Shown: positions 20,537 through 33,134 of the stretch, in pieces
Layout: the number at the start of each line of letters is the position of its first letter
How positions within the stretch are numbered: the stretch's first letter is position 1
Assembly (NCBI GenBank): GCA_010645155.1
Contig: CM021320.1
Span: 981,849 to 1,045,848, forward strand
DNA from: Tigriopus japonicus
Lineage: Eukaryota > Arthropoda > Copepoda > Harpacticoida > Harpacticidae
Reading direction: 5' to 3'
DNA length: 64,000 nucleotides
The notes under the pieces: model-generated
What the model was told of the DNA's origin: nothing
Seen by the model: only the letters and a program-made list of their open reading frames with translations
Database searches by the model: none
Position numbers and translations under genes: made by a program

Positions 20537-20826
20537 TGTGATTGTAAGTCAGTTGTTGAGGTAGCTTGAAAGTATGGCAGTAGCATATCTGGAAGCATAA
20601 AAGCTGTTAAAAGAAGCACATGAGATGGAGGAGACCAAATGAGTAGACATAACCATGGTCGATCAAGTTTCGCTACAGAGGCTGCGCTTTTCCGATCACA
20701 GCTTACGTAACAAAACTTGATCGGGCATGATTATTGCTACTCCATCTCATATGCTTCTTCTATGCTTCTAGATATGCTTCTACTATACTTCCAAACTACC
20801 TCAGCAACCGACCTATAGTTACAAAA
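20537..20826. mobile_element. ~290-bp near-complete palindrome (foldback/MITE-like)
   Basis: The left arm (about 20537-20690) and the reverse complement of the right arm (about 20700-20826) match nearly end to end. Shared blocks include GTYRGTTGYTGAGGTAG, AAGTAT, AGCATATCT, GAAGCATA, GAAGCAYATGAGATGGAG and CGATCAAGTTTYGYTAC, with one ~10-bp indel near the outer third. Most mismatches are transitions. The predicted loop is about 10-15 nt (around 20690-20702). There is no coding capacity. It looks like a non-autonomous inverted-repeat transposon. A transcribed hairpin precursor is an alternative, but the arms are longer than in a typical animal pre-miRNA. Confidence 0.65.
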
Positions 20827-21636
20827 TAGAAAATGAATGACAAAATATATTTTGTGTGCCGTTACAGAGTTCGAGTTGTGATTTTCAGTTTCTCTTTCTT
20901 ATTTGTTACTATTTACCAGACGTTGTTCAAAAGGTAGCCATTGTTACAAGTTGTACACTTCCATGGGCGAAACCATTGTATCTTTTGTGTCTGAAAGCCA
21001 AGGTAGAAGCCCAAATGACAATGGGATTTTGGCACGGGCATTCTAGTCAAGGTTTTCTTGAAAGCGTGTTATATTCTTAAGACACGTGATTGATTTTCAA
21101 CATTTGATGGTCACACTATGCTTACTAGTTCTCTATAGTTCTCTTATAGCTACTAGTTCTGGTTCTCTTCGAAATTTTTCTAGCCATTTATGGAAACTAT
21201 CCATTCTCGTCAATCACTACACTTTTTGTTATTGAGGTGCTATCGCGTGTTGTGAATGAGTTTTCAAGCATTCGGATGAATAATAAAAAAGGCATACGTC
21301 TTTTCTCCTCATATTTGCATCTTAAAAGCCGAAACGACTTTTCCCAGTTTTATGTTATTACCTTCGTTCATGCGGGTAAATAAATATGTTACGGGGAACG
21401 AAAAATGCTTTGCTTTAGAACACACCTTTAACTAATTAGGGTTTTAGTGATGTTCAAGATTTTCGGACCTCAAAGACGGACAGGTGAAAATGATATGAAG
21501 AGTCACTAAGAGGCTAATTAATAGAGACAACAAAGGAAAAGCAAATTACAACATGCTTTGGTCCAGAAATCCCTTAACCTTAAAGGCAAAGAACGGACTA
21601 CGGAAAAACAAAACAAGTTTGCCTTAAATCACTCAT

Positions 21637-21930
21637 TGAACAATTAGAAGCACTGATGTGTTTTGCCATTTTGTTTTTTTAAGGTTAAAAATCTGAACAC
21701 AACTAAAATTTTCAACAAGCAATAGACCCTTTCTGCCATAAAATCTGGCAGCACTGCAAACTCGAAATTCATTTTTATAACTATCAATGGAACTCGAAAT
21801 CGAAGTAGTTCGAGTGTTGCCAAATTAGTTCCTGTTTTGGTCTTTTCAAAACTTGCCTTTTTTAACATCGATGAACTTCCGAGTCAAAACTGGCAACACT
21901 CCTGGTTCGAAACACATCACTAATTAGAAG
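21637..21930. repeat. Inverted-repeat-rich segment, probable decayed element
   Basis: The left end (AATTAGAAGCACTGATGTGT) and the reverse complement of the right end (TAATTAGTGATGTGTTTCG) resemble each other. Inside, CGAGTGTTGCCA at about 21809 is inverted as TGGCAACACTC at about 21892. A related TGGCAGCACT occurs near 21747. The pattern suggests a degraded non-autonomous DNA transposon. Boundaries are uncertain. Confidence 0.35.
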
Positions 21931-22891
21931 GGTTTCTGATATCAAATTCTAGGCTCTATTTTTTTCATGTTGAGTATCGAGCAAATTTTCACCATCATGG
22001 ACAATACGTACAAATAGAGAAGAACAATTTCCTCCCCACGCATTTGCCTTCTCTTTGAAATCTATGTGATTAATCTCTTGTTTTACGAGGTCAAAAATTC
22101 CTGTGCGAGTTTTCCATTTAAAGGAGACATGTGTATCACTTGTTCCACTTTTGAAAGACATTCAAAGTGTCGTTATCCACACGCTAAAGTTTGAGACCTT
22201 TGAGGGGAGGGAGGATATTCAAGCTATCCCCTCTGTGAGCAAGAATTTCAAATAATTGGACATCTGTCCCAGAGTGTCCAACACATTTGAGTTGTGGAAC
22301 ACTAGGGGTCAAGGACCGCACTCTGAAATTTATCATTGAAAGCTTGGAAAATGAATTCTTCGCACCTGCACATCTTTTTAAGAAACTTCAAACATAACTT
22401 TTGTCCCTATTATAAAGATGGACACAGGACGGACGATAGTTCGAAGTTAATCGTGCAAGAAATCGATCCGAAGCTGAGATATTCATGTAATTTGAGAATA
22501 CTGCTTTCTCGATTTGATTGCTTATCAATCCACACTTATTCAAGATGATGAGGTTTTGCGTATGTATGATACCTTGTATGAAGAACGTTGTCTTTGGGAT
22601 ATGACATTTTCCAGAAAACGAGACGAGATAGGAGTTTTTTTTCAACGATTGTCAAGCTTTTTATTGTAAAATTTAGAAAACTTCTGACTTTGAGCACCCT
22701 TTAACCATCTTCTCTGTACAACTCACGAAAGCTCATAAGTTGGCCATGCAAACTTACTTCCCAAAGACATTCCTCTGCTCTTTGGATATTGCAAAAAGTG
22801 AGAACGTTTAAGAATGTGACCATTACGCAAGAAAGACGACAGTGTGACACTTTCACTCTGGCAGACAAATTTCCAAGATGCCCCATTTGAC

Positions 22892-23143
22892 TCATTTCCT
22901 GTAGTTGGGAAACGCCAAGATGCTTTTAGGAAGTTGTCCTTTCCCACCGAAACATGAGAAAGCTGAGGTAATTAGAATACCACCGCCAGAAACATCACCA
23001 TTTTGGCCACTACTGCAATGCCAGTACGCTCCAAGATAGCCATAGCCAAATATGCAGGCGTTTGTTCCAAAATAAGCTTCACTCATCATTAAGGACAAGA
23101 GCGCATTAACAAATAGGGGGAATAACGCCAGTGAGAAAAACAT
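22892..23143 (-). CDS. Weak candidate for a small secreted peptide, 83 aa
   Basis: ATG-initiated frame whose first ~23 residues (MFFSLALFPLFVNALLSLMM then SEA) fit a signal peptide. The rest is Gly/Cys/aromatic-rich (ACIFGYGYLGAYWHC, then SCFGGKG, with three Cys in the mature part). No family is recognised, and the Cys spacing does not match allatostatin C despite an SCFG motif. It is isolated in a gene-poor block, without a clear poly(A) signal or neighbouring exon. It may be chance. Confidence 0.2.
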   Translation of the reverse strand: MFFSLALFPLFVNALLSLMMSEAYFGTNACIFGYGYLGAYWHCSSGQNGDVSGGGILITSAFSCFGGKGQLPKSILAFPNYRK

Positions 23144-26100
23144 CCCTCAGTAACGGATCATTTTACCGTTTCTGTATCTTTGGGAGTGGCCTCACAAAAT
23201 CTAAAGCGACATTAATATAATTTGCTTCCAATTGGTCGGTCCAACTTCCCAAAGTGTTTCATTGGATTCACTGACCATCCAATAGATACTGAAGGTACGT
23301 GAAATAGGGGAGTTAACCGTTAATGGACATTGCCAACCGACTTCATTGCTAGAAAATGGCTTCCATTCTCGTTCGATTTAATTTGAGCATTAGGAAGGAG
23401 GACTCTTGTTTTAATCCCCATCCAAGCCAGACGATCCCTTTTGTTGGATCGACACTTAACCTTCAATAAGTGCAGATCGTTATTGTTCCAATCACATCTG
23501 GCAAGAACCTTCTTTTGGCAACGCTGACTCAATTTTACGCCCATAATTTCTATCTGATAGCCATTGAATTGTTAAGCACATAACCAAGCTTCAAAGGAGA
23601 GAAAAGTCCCCAATTCCACCGATATTGTAAATGGCAAAATTAGAAACCCATTTGCAATTCCCGGTCACATGCACAAAGACTCTTTTGGCCTTGAAACTAT
23701 TGGACCCAAAGTGGATATTGATAAGGTCATACCACAGATTGCTCACATAACCTTGAGCCTTAGTCATTTGGAGCATCTGCTAGCCACCCACAGTTCTGAA
23801 GCATGTACGTATGTAGAAAGGCCACAATTCCGGAAGTCTGTTAGACATTTTGTGAGCGAGCCTCAAAGAGTCTTTTGTCAGAGCAGTTCTTTTGAGCTGT
23901 TCCTTTTCTCGAAGGCAGAGACTTCGTGATTTAGGAGAAATTCCCCAAGTTATCAACCCCATCCAGGTCCAATTCGCACGGTCCATCACGACCCTAAATC
24001 AACGTTGTGAGCCCATTAGTAGGATCTGATGTGAGTTCCATTTCTTCCTATGGTGCTGATTGATCAAGCCTCCCTGCGACTGCTTGCTGGCTTTCCCCCA
24101 CCCTTCAAAATATGAGTGACCCAAATCTCTGTTCTTGTGGAATGTTCACTTTTTTTTGTCCAAAGGCTGAGGTGCTAAAGCTGATCCTCGTTTTAATAGA
24201 TCCTCTTGAATCATACGAGCTTAAAATTGCGGAAAAGGTTCACTCTGAAAAGTGTCGCAAGGTGGTTTAACGAAAGTCAGAATAGTAGGGTTTACATTAG
24301 AAGCCACATTGGGAAACATACAGGAATTCTGGTGGAGTTTAGTTCGAATATGATTTATTGGAGATTCGGCTTACAGAATGACTGTGTATTTGGGTTGCAT
24401 CATTTATTTATGAGCCGGATTTTTTGGGGCTCAAAAGCACTTCATATGAGAGAGAAATGAGATCAATTTGTAACCTTGGGGAAATGAAATAAATCCCTCC
24501 GCCCTTTTCCCCATTTCGTTTTTTTCTTCAGCCCATTGTTCTATTTAGTTTTGAGCATTTTAAACAAAGGTTTTTAGCTTTTGAGGTGCAGGCCTGGTTT
24601 GCCGTAATATTTTCCGCCTGGTTTCCGTAATAAATCAGTCTTAAGAGGTGGTGCAGTCAAGGAAGCCCCTCGGAAAATTCTCCGCATTTCTAACCCAGGG
24701 TGCCCAATTATTCCTCACTCAAGAACCAACCAAAGAATTCTAAGTTTAGAATAGCAAGAACTTGTCCATCTTAAACAAACGAAAGGATTTTTTCACTTTT
24801 TTATAGCAGAAAATATAATACTTGGGTCGATTTTGTGTTTTGGTGACCCTGAGTGTAGAGGGACACTGTAACTGAGATATTTCCTGATGGAGGATGCTCT
24901 GGTGTTTTTTTTTATTTTGCCTCAATCCAAGGCAGAGAGTTTAGCTGACACCACAAGATAGTGATCATAAAATGTACACATTGAGCATCAAGTTGATTTA
25001 TGGCCACTCAAACACACTCAAAGGCCGGCTTAAAATGATTAAAACCCTCCACAATAGAGAGGCCCGGAGAAAGAAGTTAAGCTTGGAAGAAGCCTCAAAA
25101 CCCCGACCCATCTTTTAGCTCGCTACTTGGGTCAATATACTGCATCAAGGTTAACTTTGATTGGTAAAGAGAGACAGAGAATGGAGAAGTGCAAAAGGCA
25201 CCCAACACCAAAGAGCAAAAAGTAAAAAAAAGAGAAGGAACAAAAGCGAAAAGAACAATCTTCACTCAAGATTAAGTCCTGGGCGATCAAGAAACCTCTG
25301 AAAAAGTGCCGACAGCACTGAGACAACTTTCTTTCTCACGAATCCCTGTGAGACCATAAGGGTCTCGCTGCTCAATTATGTTTTAATGAGACTGTCTTAT
25401 AAGTCTGGTGGTACTGCTCCCTTCGCTTGTGACGAGGGCCTCACAATGCTTTCATCACAACATTGTATTCCTCTACGTGGCCTTGATTCTAGACCAGCAG
25501 AGGCTGTCAGTAGAATTATCCGTCAGGCATTCCTTAGAGACCCTAAATTAACCACACGCTCCTAGTCACTCAATCTGTCAAGCATCACGAGTCTTGGGGG
25601 AATCCCAGGGGAATTGATTTGAACACAAAGGATTGAAGTTGTTTTTATCTCAGTGATTTCAGAGCAGGGAAAGGTCCCTGAAAATGAGAAACTTTTCGCC
25701 CATCTCCAACTCCATTTACTTCCTCCTTCTACTTCTGCTTGTGTGGCGATATCCCAGTTGAGAGTTGGGAAAACCAGGACGAGGATGAAGAATACGAAGA
25801 AAAAAGGGAGTCGGGCAGTTGAAGCCTTTCTCTGTCCTCCGTCCTCGATCCTCAATGGAAGTGGGTGATGGAATTCTTGTGTGGAACCTGGTCACATTGC
25901 TGTATCCTCGGTCCAAAAAGGCCGTTGGGCCATTTTTACTTTTCTTGAGCCATTAGTGAGGGCACAGGCTAAAACTTGAACCAGCCTGCCTTGATTAGTT
26001 GGACACGATTGCCTTCAAAAAGTGACACGGAGACAAGTTCCAAGGGAACGAAGGGATTAAAAGCCATTTCCTCACACTTGAAAAATGAACCAGACGCTTG

Positions 26101-28336
26101 AAGGGAAACGGGAAAAGAGCAATTGAAATAGGACTTCTCTTCTCTCTGGCCTTATTTGATATTCACGCATTAGAAAGTGTGGTGAGATGCCCTGTGGTTC
26201 TCGGTTTTTGCACATGGAACAAGATCATTGCTCACAAAGAGCTCTGCTGGATCATTGTTCTTGGAGACGCCCCGAAAAAAAGAAGAAAGTAGAAGGTTTC
26301 AAGGAACTATTTGGGTAATGAGCTTTTTTGTCCTCCCTAGACACTCTACACTCTCCTTCTTGTAGAGACAACCTCTCTCAAAGGGTCCCAGAAAAATATA
26401 CCAACGACCTTGAGCATTACGTGTAGCCATTAGGCTCTGTTTAGTACGCAAGTCCATTAAGCAAATCTTCCTCATCACGGCTTTATTGGTCCTCAGGTAA
26501 GGAGACGATAACCGGAACCAGCTTGGACGAGAGCCAAGTCTGCCCTTGGTCCTTGTAGTCAATATCAGAGACCTGACCAATAATGTGGTTCCAGGCCCAT
26601 AATCAAACCGAGTTGCCCTCATAGCACTAGGTAAAGGGACCTTCCGTCCTTCACTCACGCAGTCAGTCAGTCACTCAAGCAAGTAGAGCAAGCCTGAACT
26701 TGGAGTTGGAGGGAGGATCTTTGATGGTGATACGAAGTTTTCCACTTAAGTTGGGCAAAAAGACAAGAAGAGTGAAGTGGGAAGGAGAAATGAGAGGATG
26801 AGAAGAAGGGCCTCTTTCTCAAGCTCAAAGATCCATTCTAACTCAATTGCTCCAACCTGAGTATTGAACTTGAGGTAACTTTTCGAATTAAGAGACTTCC
26901 CGAGGATTGGTTTTTGACTTGAGATATCTTTAAAGCCGGAGCCGTCACGTCCATCAAGCTTGTCAGGCGAACTTTGGGACAGATCCATTCATCCCCAAGA
27001 TAATCAGGACCTCTCCCAAAATAGTTCTTTATCAAAACAAATGAAGCCATTATTCGTCTGGATCCAATCAGCCAAGGCCCAATCTGTGCCAGTTGGTTCC
27101 TAAAAGTTGCCAAGATTATTGGATATCATTGATCCTGTATCAAACCATGATAACTCCGATGTTGTCTCTTCTAAGGCCCCCTCAACGTTCCATTAGTTGT
27201 TGGCTTATTTGCGGACAAAACGGGGAATTTATTTGCCTAAGGCTGCTCACGTACCCTCAATGAATCTCAGAAGCAGGAGAAATGGCGTCTGATGCAAAAA
27301 GACCATTGGGAATGGCCAACTTAAATGAGATTCATTGGAAATTAGTCCGCCTTCCTCTTCACTGGCGTCTGTCTCTTGGAACTTGCGAGTTCGAGGAGAG
27401 CTGTCGCGTTTATAAGATTCCCCTGGAGAGTTAGAAGATTGGAATGGCTTAAACCTCAGCCCGAAAAAAACCCACCTTCTTTTTCTCTAGAATGATAAGA
27501 GCATCGGTGTTCAAGGAATATTTCAGAAATCCTTCAAAATGCCTCACACTTGCCAAGCAAGCATGCTGTGAATGCGAAAACAAAGTTCCCAAAAGATCCC
27601 TCTTTTTCCCTCGCGCTTGAGTTTGTTCCAAGTTCTTTTCTTGTACGCGCAGCATTTTGAATGCCCGAATCTCTCCCATTTTCTTTTCCTGCAGTAGCTT
27701 TATTTAGAGACTGAAAACGGAAGAAGAGAACAAAACCAACAGATTTCTGGGGGGAAATTGAAAACCAATTGAGGCAAACTTGAGAAACTTGAAATTGACA
27801 GTTTTATTTGCAAAATGCGTATACGCCTTCTTTTACTCCTCTGTGAATTCCCTTAAAGGAAAGAGAAACGAGCCAATCTGCGTCCTGAAAACGCCACTGA
27901 TGCCAAATCTTTGACGTTATTAACATAATCGATCAAGTGGAACCCTTTCCCTCATTGGAACCAAGGCTTGTCTTCAATGATGCAAACCACCGAATCCACC
28001 TCTTGTTATTGTAGTAAACATGTCAAAGTTTGCCACCAGAATGTGGCTAAATGTCCTAGAAATTTGTCTTGTGATGTGGGGAGACTCTAAACTAGTTTGG
28101 TGGCTTTTGGAGCGATTCTGAAATCCCAGGGTTTTGCCGTTTTGCTAACAAAGACATTGCAGATGCAGAACCTAGATTCCAGATCCCAGAGTTGAGGGGA
28201 GACACCAAGACGAGATGCAGATATAGGTCTTGACTGTATTTGACAGGATTTTCATGTCAACTTCCATTAGATTAAGGTCAATTACTGGCCTACCCTGAAA
28301 CCCGTTAGTGAAGGGTTTATTCCGAAATGCCCTACT

Positions 28337-28358
28337 CCAAACCAAACCAAACCAAACC
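28337..28358 (+). repeat. (AACC)n simple repeat
   Basis: About five tandem CCAAA units in non-coding sequence. Confidence 0.8.
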
Positions 28359-30081
28359 GTTGAATCCTAAAGAAAAGTTGGCCATTCTAGTGGCGATTTT
28401 AAATCATCATCATAAATATGACTAGTCTGGATGACTGTCAAACTTTTTTCTGTGCCTCTCGCAAACTGGGCATTCAGTAAGGAACCGTGGGTATGTAGTT
28501 TCTGGGAGACAGAAAGTTTCTTGCCGTTTTCCAGAGACACTTGAAAGAAGAAAACGACCAAAAGAGAATTTGAAAGGCGTTCTTGGATCCTACTCGGTTG
28601 CATATTGTGCCTTAAAAAGAGGATCAGATGTTGTGAAGATTTGTTCCGCCTTATCTCTGATAACTAAGTACTTTTTGTGAATTTCCAGATACCCAAGGCC
28701 CTTGAGGCTCGAGGGGTTCTTGCGTTTCACTTCTTCCCAAAGTCATTGGGATTGAGAGCTTTGGAAGAGACCCAGGAGGACGTGCACCTCACCTCGTTGG
28801 ATTCACTAGTGAAATACTGCTTTTATTTCTCCAAAGAGCTCACTCATGCTTGAAAAGACGCTTTTGTTGACAGGGTCGTGTCAAGCATTCAAGGGTGACC
28901 ATTTGTTTTAGGATTCGCGATTTCACGGGTGCGCGCTTTCTCGTTGCCCAAGTGACTTCGCTTTGGTTTTGCTAGTGCTCTAGTCTATTACCTTGCTCGG
29001 TTATAAACTCACTTTTTGGTGGGTGTTGAAAGAACTCAATGACCCGTGGGTCTCTCAAGATTTCCTCTCCCAAGTTGGGAAATGAGAGCCTTTTCCATAC
29101 CCCTTTCGCACTCAGGTTCCATTATTCAGAGAACTTTGCCAACAAAGCATCCTCTTGATCTCTCCTCTCGATCTCGACTCACTTCAAATTCAAGATTGTG
29201 GTCAAAGTCTCTAGACACAATCGATCTCACTCAGTCCGACTTCCAAAGCACGCATCCCGTTATCTAGTGGATGGTTTACGGCCAGAATGTGAGACAATGT
29301 CTCGAATGCAGAGGCCATGTCAATGGTTGTATGTAGTAGCTGAAGGCGGACGACGACAGCGATTATTCAAAAGACCTTCTTCACCCCATACCCCATGTTC
29401 CGCTAGGCGACTAGAAATGTGTTCATTCCAATGTCTCCTTCAGGGAATCGTCTTAGTACATGTACAATGTGTCAAAGAAGGCGGGAGACCGGATGGTCGG
29501 AGAACCGGGAGCCAGAAATAGGGAAGGGGGATTTTTGCCTAAGAGGGAAAACCAAAAGTGGAGCAAGAAGGGAAGGCAAAGGGGTTGCTTCCATCGTACA
29601 AGAGGGTTTTGAAGTAGCCCTATAGAATGTAGTATGTACCACCATTCACAGGTCATATTCTTTGGTTGGCATCTTCTCCATTTGACAATTCCTTTATGTA
29701 AGATGTACGACACGGTCGAAAGACGCGGGGGACAGCTTGTATTGAAAACTGCTCAAGCATCGATTGAAAGCGAATCGAATGGGAATTCGCATTTAAAGGG
29801 TCTTGAAATCGGAGCAGAAATGGAACACCCTTGTGATCGAGAGAGAGATGGTCGCTCTTTACGGTGGCCGAACCCGACTCGATCCCTTTTTAGACCCTCT
29901 GAACCCTATCAAAGCTGAGAGGGACATGCATTTAGTGAAAGATTTATTTGAGGAGAATTGCTATGGACCTTCCTTCACTCGTCCAAGGTTTGGGATGTTT
30001 TAAGGCCGAAAAAGAGAGGAAGAGAAAAGGGGAATTGAGACGGAATTCACCACGTTGGCCTTTTCTCTGAGCGACTGAGCG

Positions 30082-30104
30082 AGCAAGCAAGCAAGCAAGC
30101 AAGC
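30082..30104 (+). repeat. (AAGC)n microsatellite
   Basis: Five to six tandem AGCA units in non-coding sequence. Confidence 0.85.
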
Positions 30105-32930
30105 TCCCAGAGATAACGGAAAGAAAAAGGGCTTTGAGGAGAAAGGAAGATTTACCAGCCTCAAATAGAAAACTCCGCAGAATTTGACGTTATCTCAAAT
30201 CGACTGGTTTTGTTATGGTTAAAAGATCTGAGGAACGCCAAGCCGCGCCAAGGAAAATAATGGCTTTCATTAGTTCCAAAATCGGGGAATGCTGCGACAA
30301 CAAGAACGCGCATCGCATCGCGCCCCTTATGAATTCTTGCGCATAATTTATGGCACGGCTGCGAACTTGTCAAGAATGTGAAACTTGTCCGAACATAGCA
30401 TGGACATGACAACCCTTTTGTGTTCAGAGGAATTTGAATCATTTTCAATCTTCTTAGAGAGTTCTCCAAGTAGCCCGCCCGGAATGCCCGGCAACTTCAA
30501 GGACCCCGAGAAAGGTCTGACCTAGACGTGACCCCATTTTCCGCTCGGATAATTCCGTCAAGTCAGTTCCATCCACCCAAGGGGCCTCCTTTCGAAACTT
30601 CATTGACAGGACAAGCATTGTTGTTTGCATACATAGCACACATTCATTGGTCGAAGCGGAAACATAAACGAGGGCCTGAACTATACAGATCAGATCTTCC
30701 CACTCACCACGTGCGCTTGAAGTTTTTTTTTGAGAGAGGGAGAATCTGCCATTGTTCCAACTTTTTTTTTGGACCTCCTCTTCCTCGGTTCTACTAGCTT
30801 TCAAAAGCTCCTCGTTCCTGGTACTCAGTTAACTACGTCAAAGGAAAAGACAAGCTCCCGTCCTCTTCTTCAAGTTCCCCTTCTCATTCCTCGTCAATGT
30901 TCCCAACCACCAACCAGAAGTTGAGCAACCAACCAGGATCCAAATAACAACGTGAGGTAGGTGAAGGGAATTCTGTCAATCATCGTGACTCATGTGGACC
31001 AAACACTCAACAATTTGTCATCCACCATCATATAACGTTTGTTGCCCTCCCTAGTTCTTTCCATCTGTTGGTGCTCGTTCAAATGGGTCAGACGGGCTCG
31101 AGAAGTCAATATGATTAAGAAATGGGAGTCCTGAGAGCTTTGAGGGCTCTGATTGAAAGCACAACGTGCGTGGAACAACTCATGGCAGGTGTCGCTGAAC
31201 CTTCCTAATGTTCATCGATCTCTTTCCCCTTTTATGCATGTGCCCCATTTCCATATCAATAGATCCAGGCACACAGATAAGATCCTTAACTCTATCCAAT
31301 CGACGGACGAAAGACGCTATGTACAGTACGTATAAGCAACCGGAGGAAAAGGAGGTACAAGGGAAGTGCTACACATAATACAGTCGTCGTCTTCTTTGGG
31401 GAGGACTTCATAAACATCTTTGTTTTCTTGAGTAACTCACTTGATGCCTTTGATCCAAATAAGCTCTGACATGGCGAACAAGAAAAAAAGAGAAAAGAAG
31501 ATATTTTCATCAATGCGAGGACAACGCACACATATCGACAGGAATCCAGGCCAAGAACGAACCAACGAACTCTCTGCCTCTTTTCCTTCCTTCCAACGGA
31601 AAAGCCTATCCATTAGATTTCCAGGGCCCTCACTCATGATATGATGGCCTTGCTGATCAATGAATGTTCGTTGGTGGATGATCGCTCTGACTGCCTCTGT
31701 TTATATCCAAGGAAACATTTCCATAACTGCTGGCACGAACAAACGGCTCCTTCTAGTTTCCCTCCCTCATCCATTATTACCTCTAAAATGAGTATGTGTG
31801 TTAAAAGAGGCTCTTTGAAAAAGATACATCTGCAATAATTCAAGTATAGAAGGGGCTTTTTATCGATTTTAGATGGATTCTGGGCAATCTTATGCCGGTG
31901 GGATGAAAAGGCTTTCTAAGGGTTTGAACTTGCTCACCCAAAGATGAAATGAGGCCCAACAAGGCCCTTGCTTGCTGGCTTACTTGCTTGGTCAGTCTTC
32001 AAAAAAGGCAAAGTGGACGAGATCCCATTTACTACGAGATCCAATCAACTTTTTGACAAGGGCTGGGATCGATTTAACCGGGGATCTGGGCGAATTCTGG
32101 ACCTATTTGCCGAGCAACATTCCTTGCAAAGACACATTTTCAGCAAGACCGACGAGAATCTTGGCACTCCAGGAAGGAGCTAGGATGTAATGGAGAGTCA
32201 AAATTTGGATAGAAATGCATCTCTATTTCATGCTAGAGTAACTCTCAAGAGCAGACTTCATATGATGAAGCCCATTTCATAGGCCTGGTTGCAGATCCGA
32301 ACAAGGCCTGTGGTTCGAACAAAACGCGTCCTCTGTTAATGAACTGGTTCAGTACATTCATTTTAAAATGGAACGACCATTCATTTGCGTCCCTCTTCGT
32401 TTGGAGGTGGAACTTCAAAAGCCCAAGCTTGTTTTTGCTCACCACGCTAAGATCTAATTAAGATTCTTTCCCGATGTTTCATTAACTCACTGAAAGGGAG
32501 GACTCGAGTTCGTGAATCAAATTTGTATCGGCTTTTAATAAAGCGCCGCTTTTTTCTTTTGGAGGCCTTTTCTCATGGAACAAACACGAGCGAGTCAAAC
32601 CGGTCGTGAACGGGGAAAGGTGACTCGGGTTCCTTCTGGATTTTTAGGAGTTATCTGGAAGGAAATTGTCACATCATTAATCTTGCCTTATCGGTCTTTA
32701 AGCCGGGACAGGTTTAGAAAATTGGGCTCCAAACCAACCTCTGATCCACTAACAAAACTGGCACACCTTCATTCAAAAGACTTGACTTGTTTTGAATTTC
32801 ACGAGAACGAGTCAAACTCAGCTCAGACAACAAATTCAGATCATATTATAGTGTATATAAATAGGAAGAAATCAGTGTAGGGAAGCTAAGATTCAAACAC
32901 CAGAAAAAGCCTTGCCTACCAAATGTTGAA

Positions 32931-33134
32931 TTTTTTTGTTTTTTTTTGTTTTTTTTTTGTTATTTTTTTTTTTGGATTTTCTACTACCGCTACAAGGAAT
33001 GCAATTCCCTGCAAACAAGGATTTCTCCCGACAGCTTCAATCCGATCCCCAACAGGATTCGAACCTACGCCGTCTGGGGAAGCACTTACATTCGGCTCTT
33101 ATAAGAACGCATTAGTACGCGCGGCCACTCTGGC
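32931..33134 (-). mobile_element. tRNA-derived SINE, ~200 bp, with A-rich tail
   Basis: Read on the minus strand, the element starts near 33134 with a tRNA-like head resembling a Leu/Ser-type (long variable arm) tRNA. It has an A-box-like AGTGGCCGCGCG and a perfect B-box GGTTCGAATCC (about 33053-33063). A unique body follows (GATTGAAGCTGTCGGGAG ... TTGTAGCGGTAG). It ends in an A-rich tail interrupted by single C and T bases (32931-32973 as T-runs on the plus strand). A possible short target duplication TTGAAT flanks it. A second, truncated copy lies at 5955-6010. It is a pol III-type retroposon mobilised in trans; no LINE partner is seen. Confidence 0.75.

Larger units (their letters stand above)
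20827..32930. other. Gene-poor block, part 2
   Basis: About 12 kb without a gene I can support beyond the weak candidate at 22892-23143. It holds an inverted-repeat-rich stretch (21637-21930) and simple repeats at 28337-28358 and 30082-30104. The part beyond about 24 kb is less AT-rich than 16-22 kb. Many open frames of 60-120 codons occur on both strands, but opposite-strand pairs overlap and none has a recognisable domain. Confidence 0.45.

Noticed and set aside
20770..20818. let-7-like sequence (TGAGGTAGT ... GTATAGT) on the minus strand in the 20.5-kb palindrome
   Set aside because: It matches the let-7 seed but needs an insertion and mismatches beyond it. The hairpin arms are far longer than a pre-miRNA, and the surrounding symmetry is that of a foldback element.
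22892..23143. Allatostatin-C resemblance (SCFG) of the candidate peptide
   Set aside because: The allatostatin-C pair of Cys is spaced C-x5-6-C. Here the preceding Cys is about 20 residues away and no dibasic site precedes the motif.
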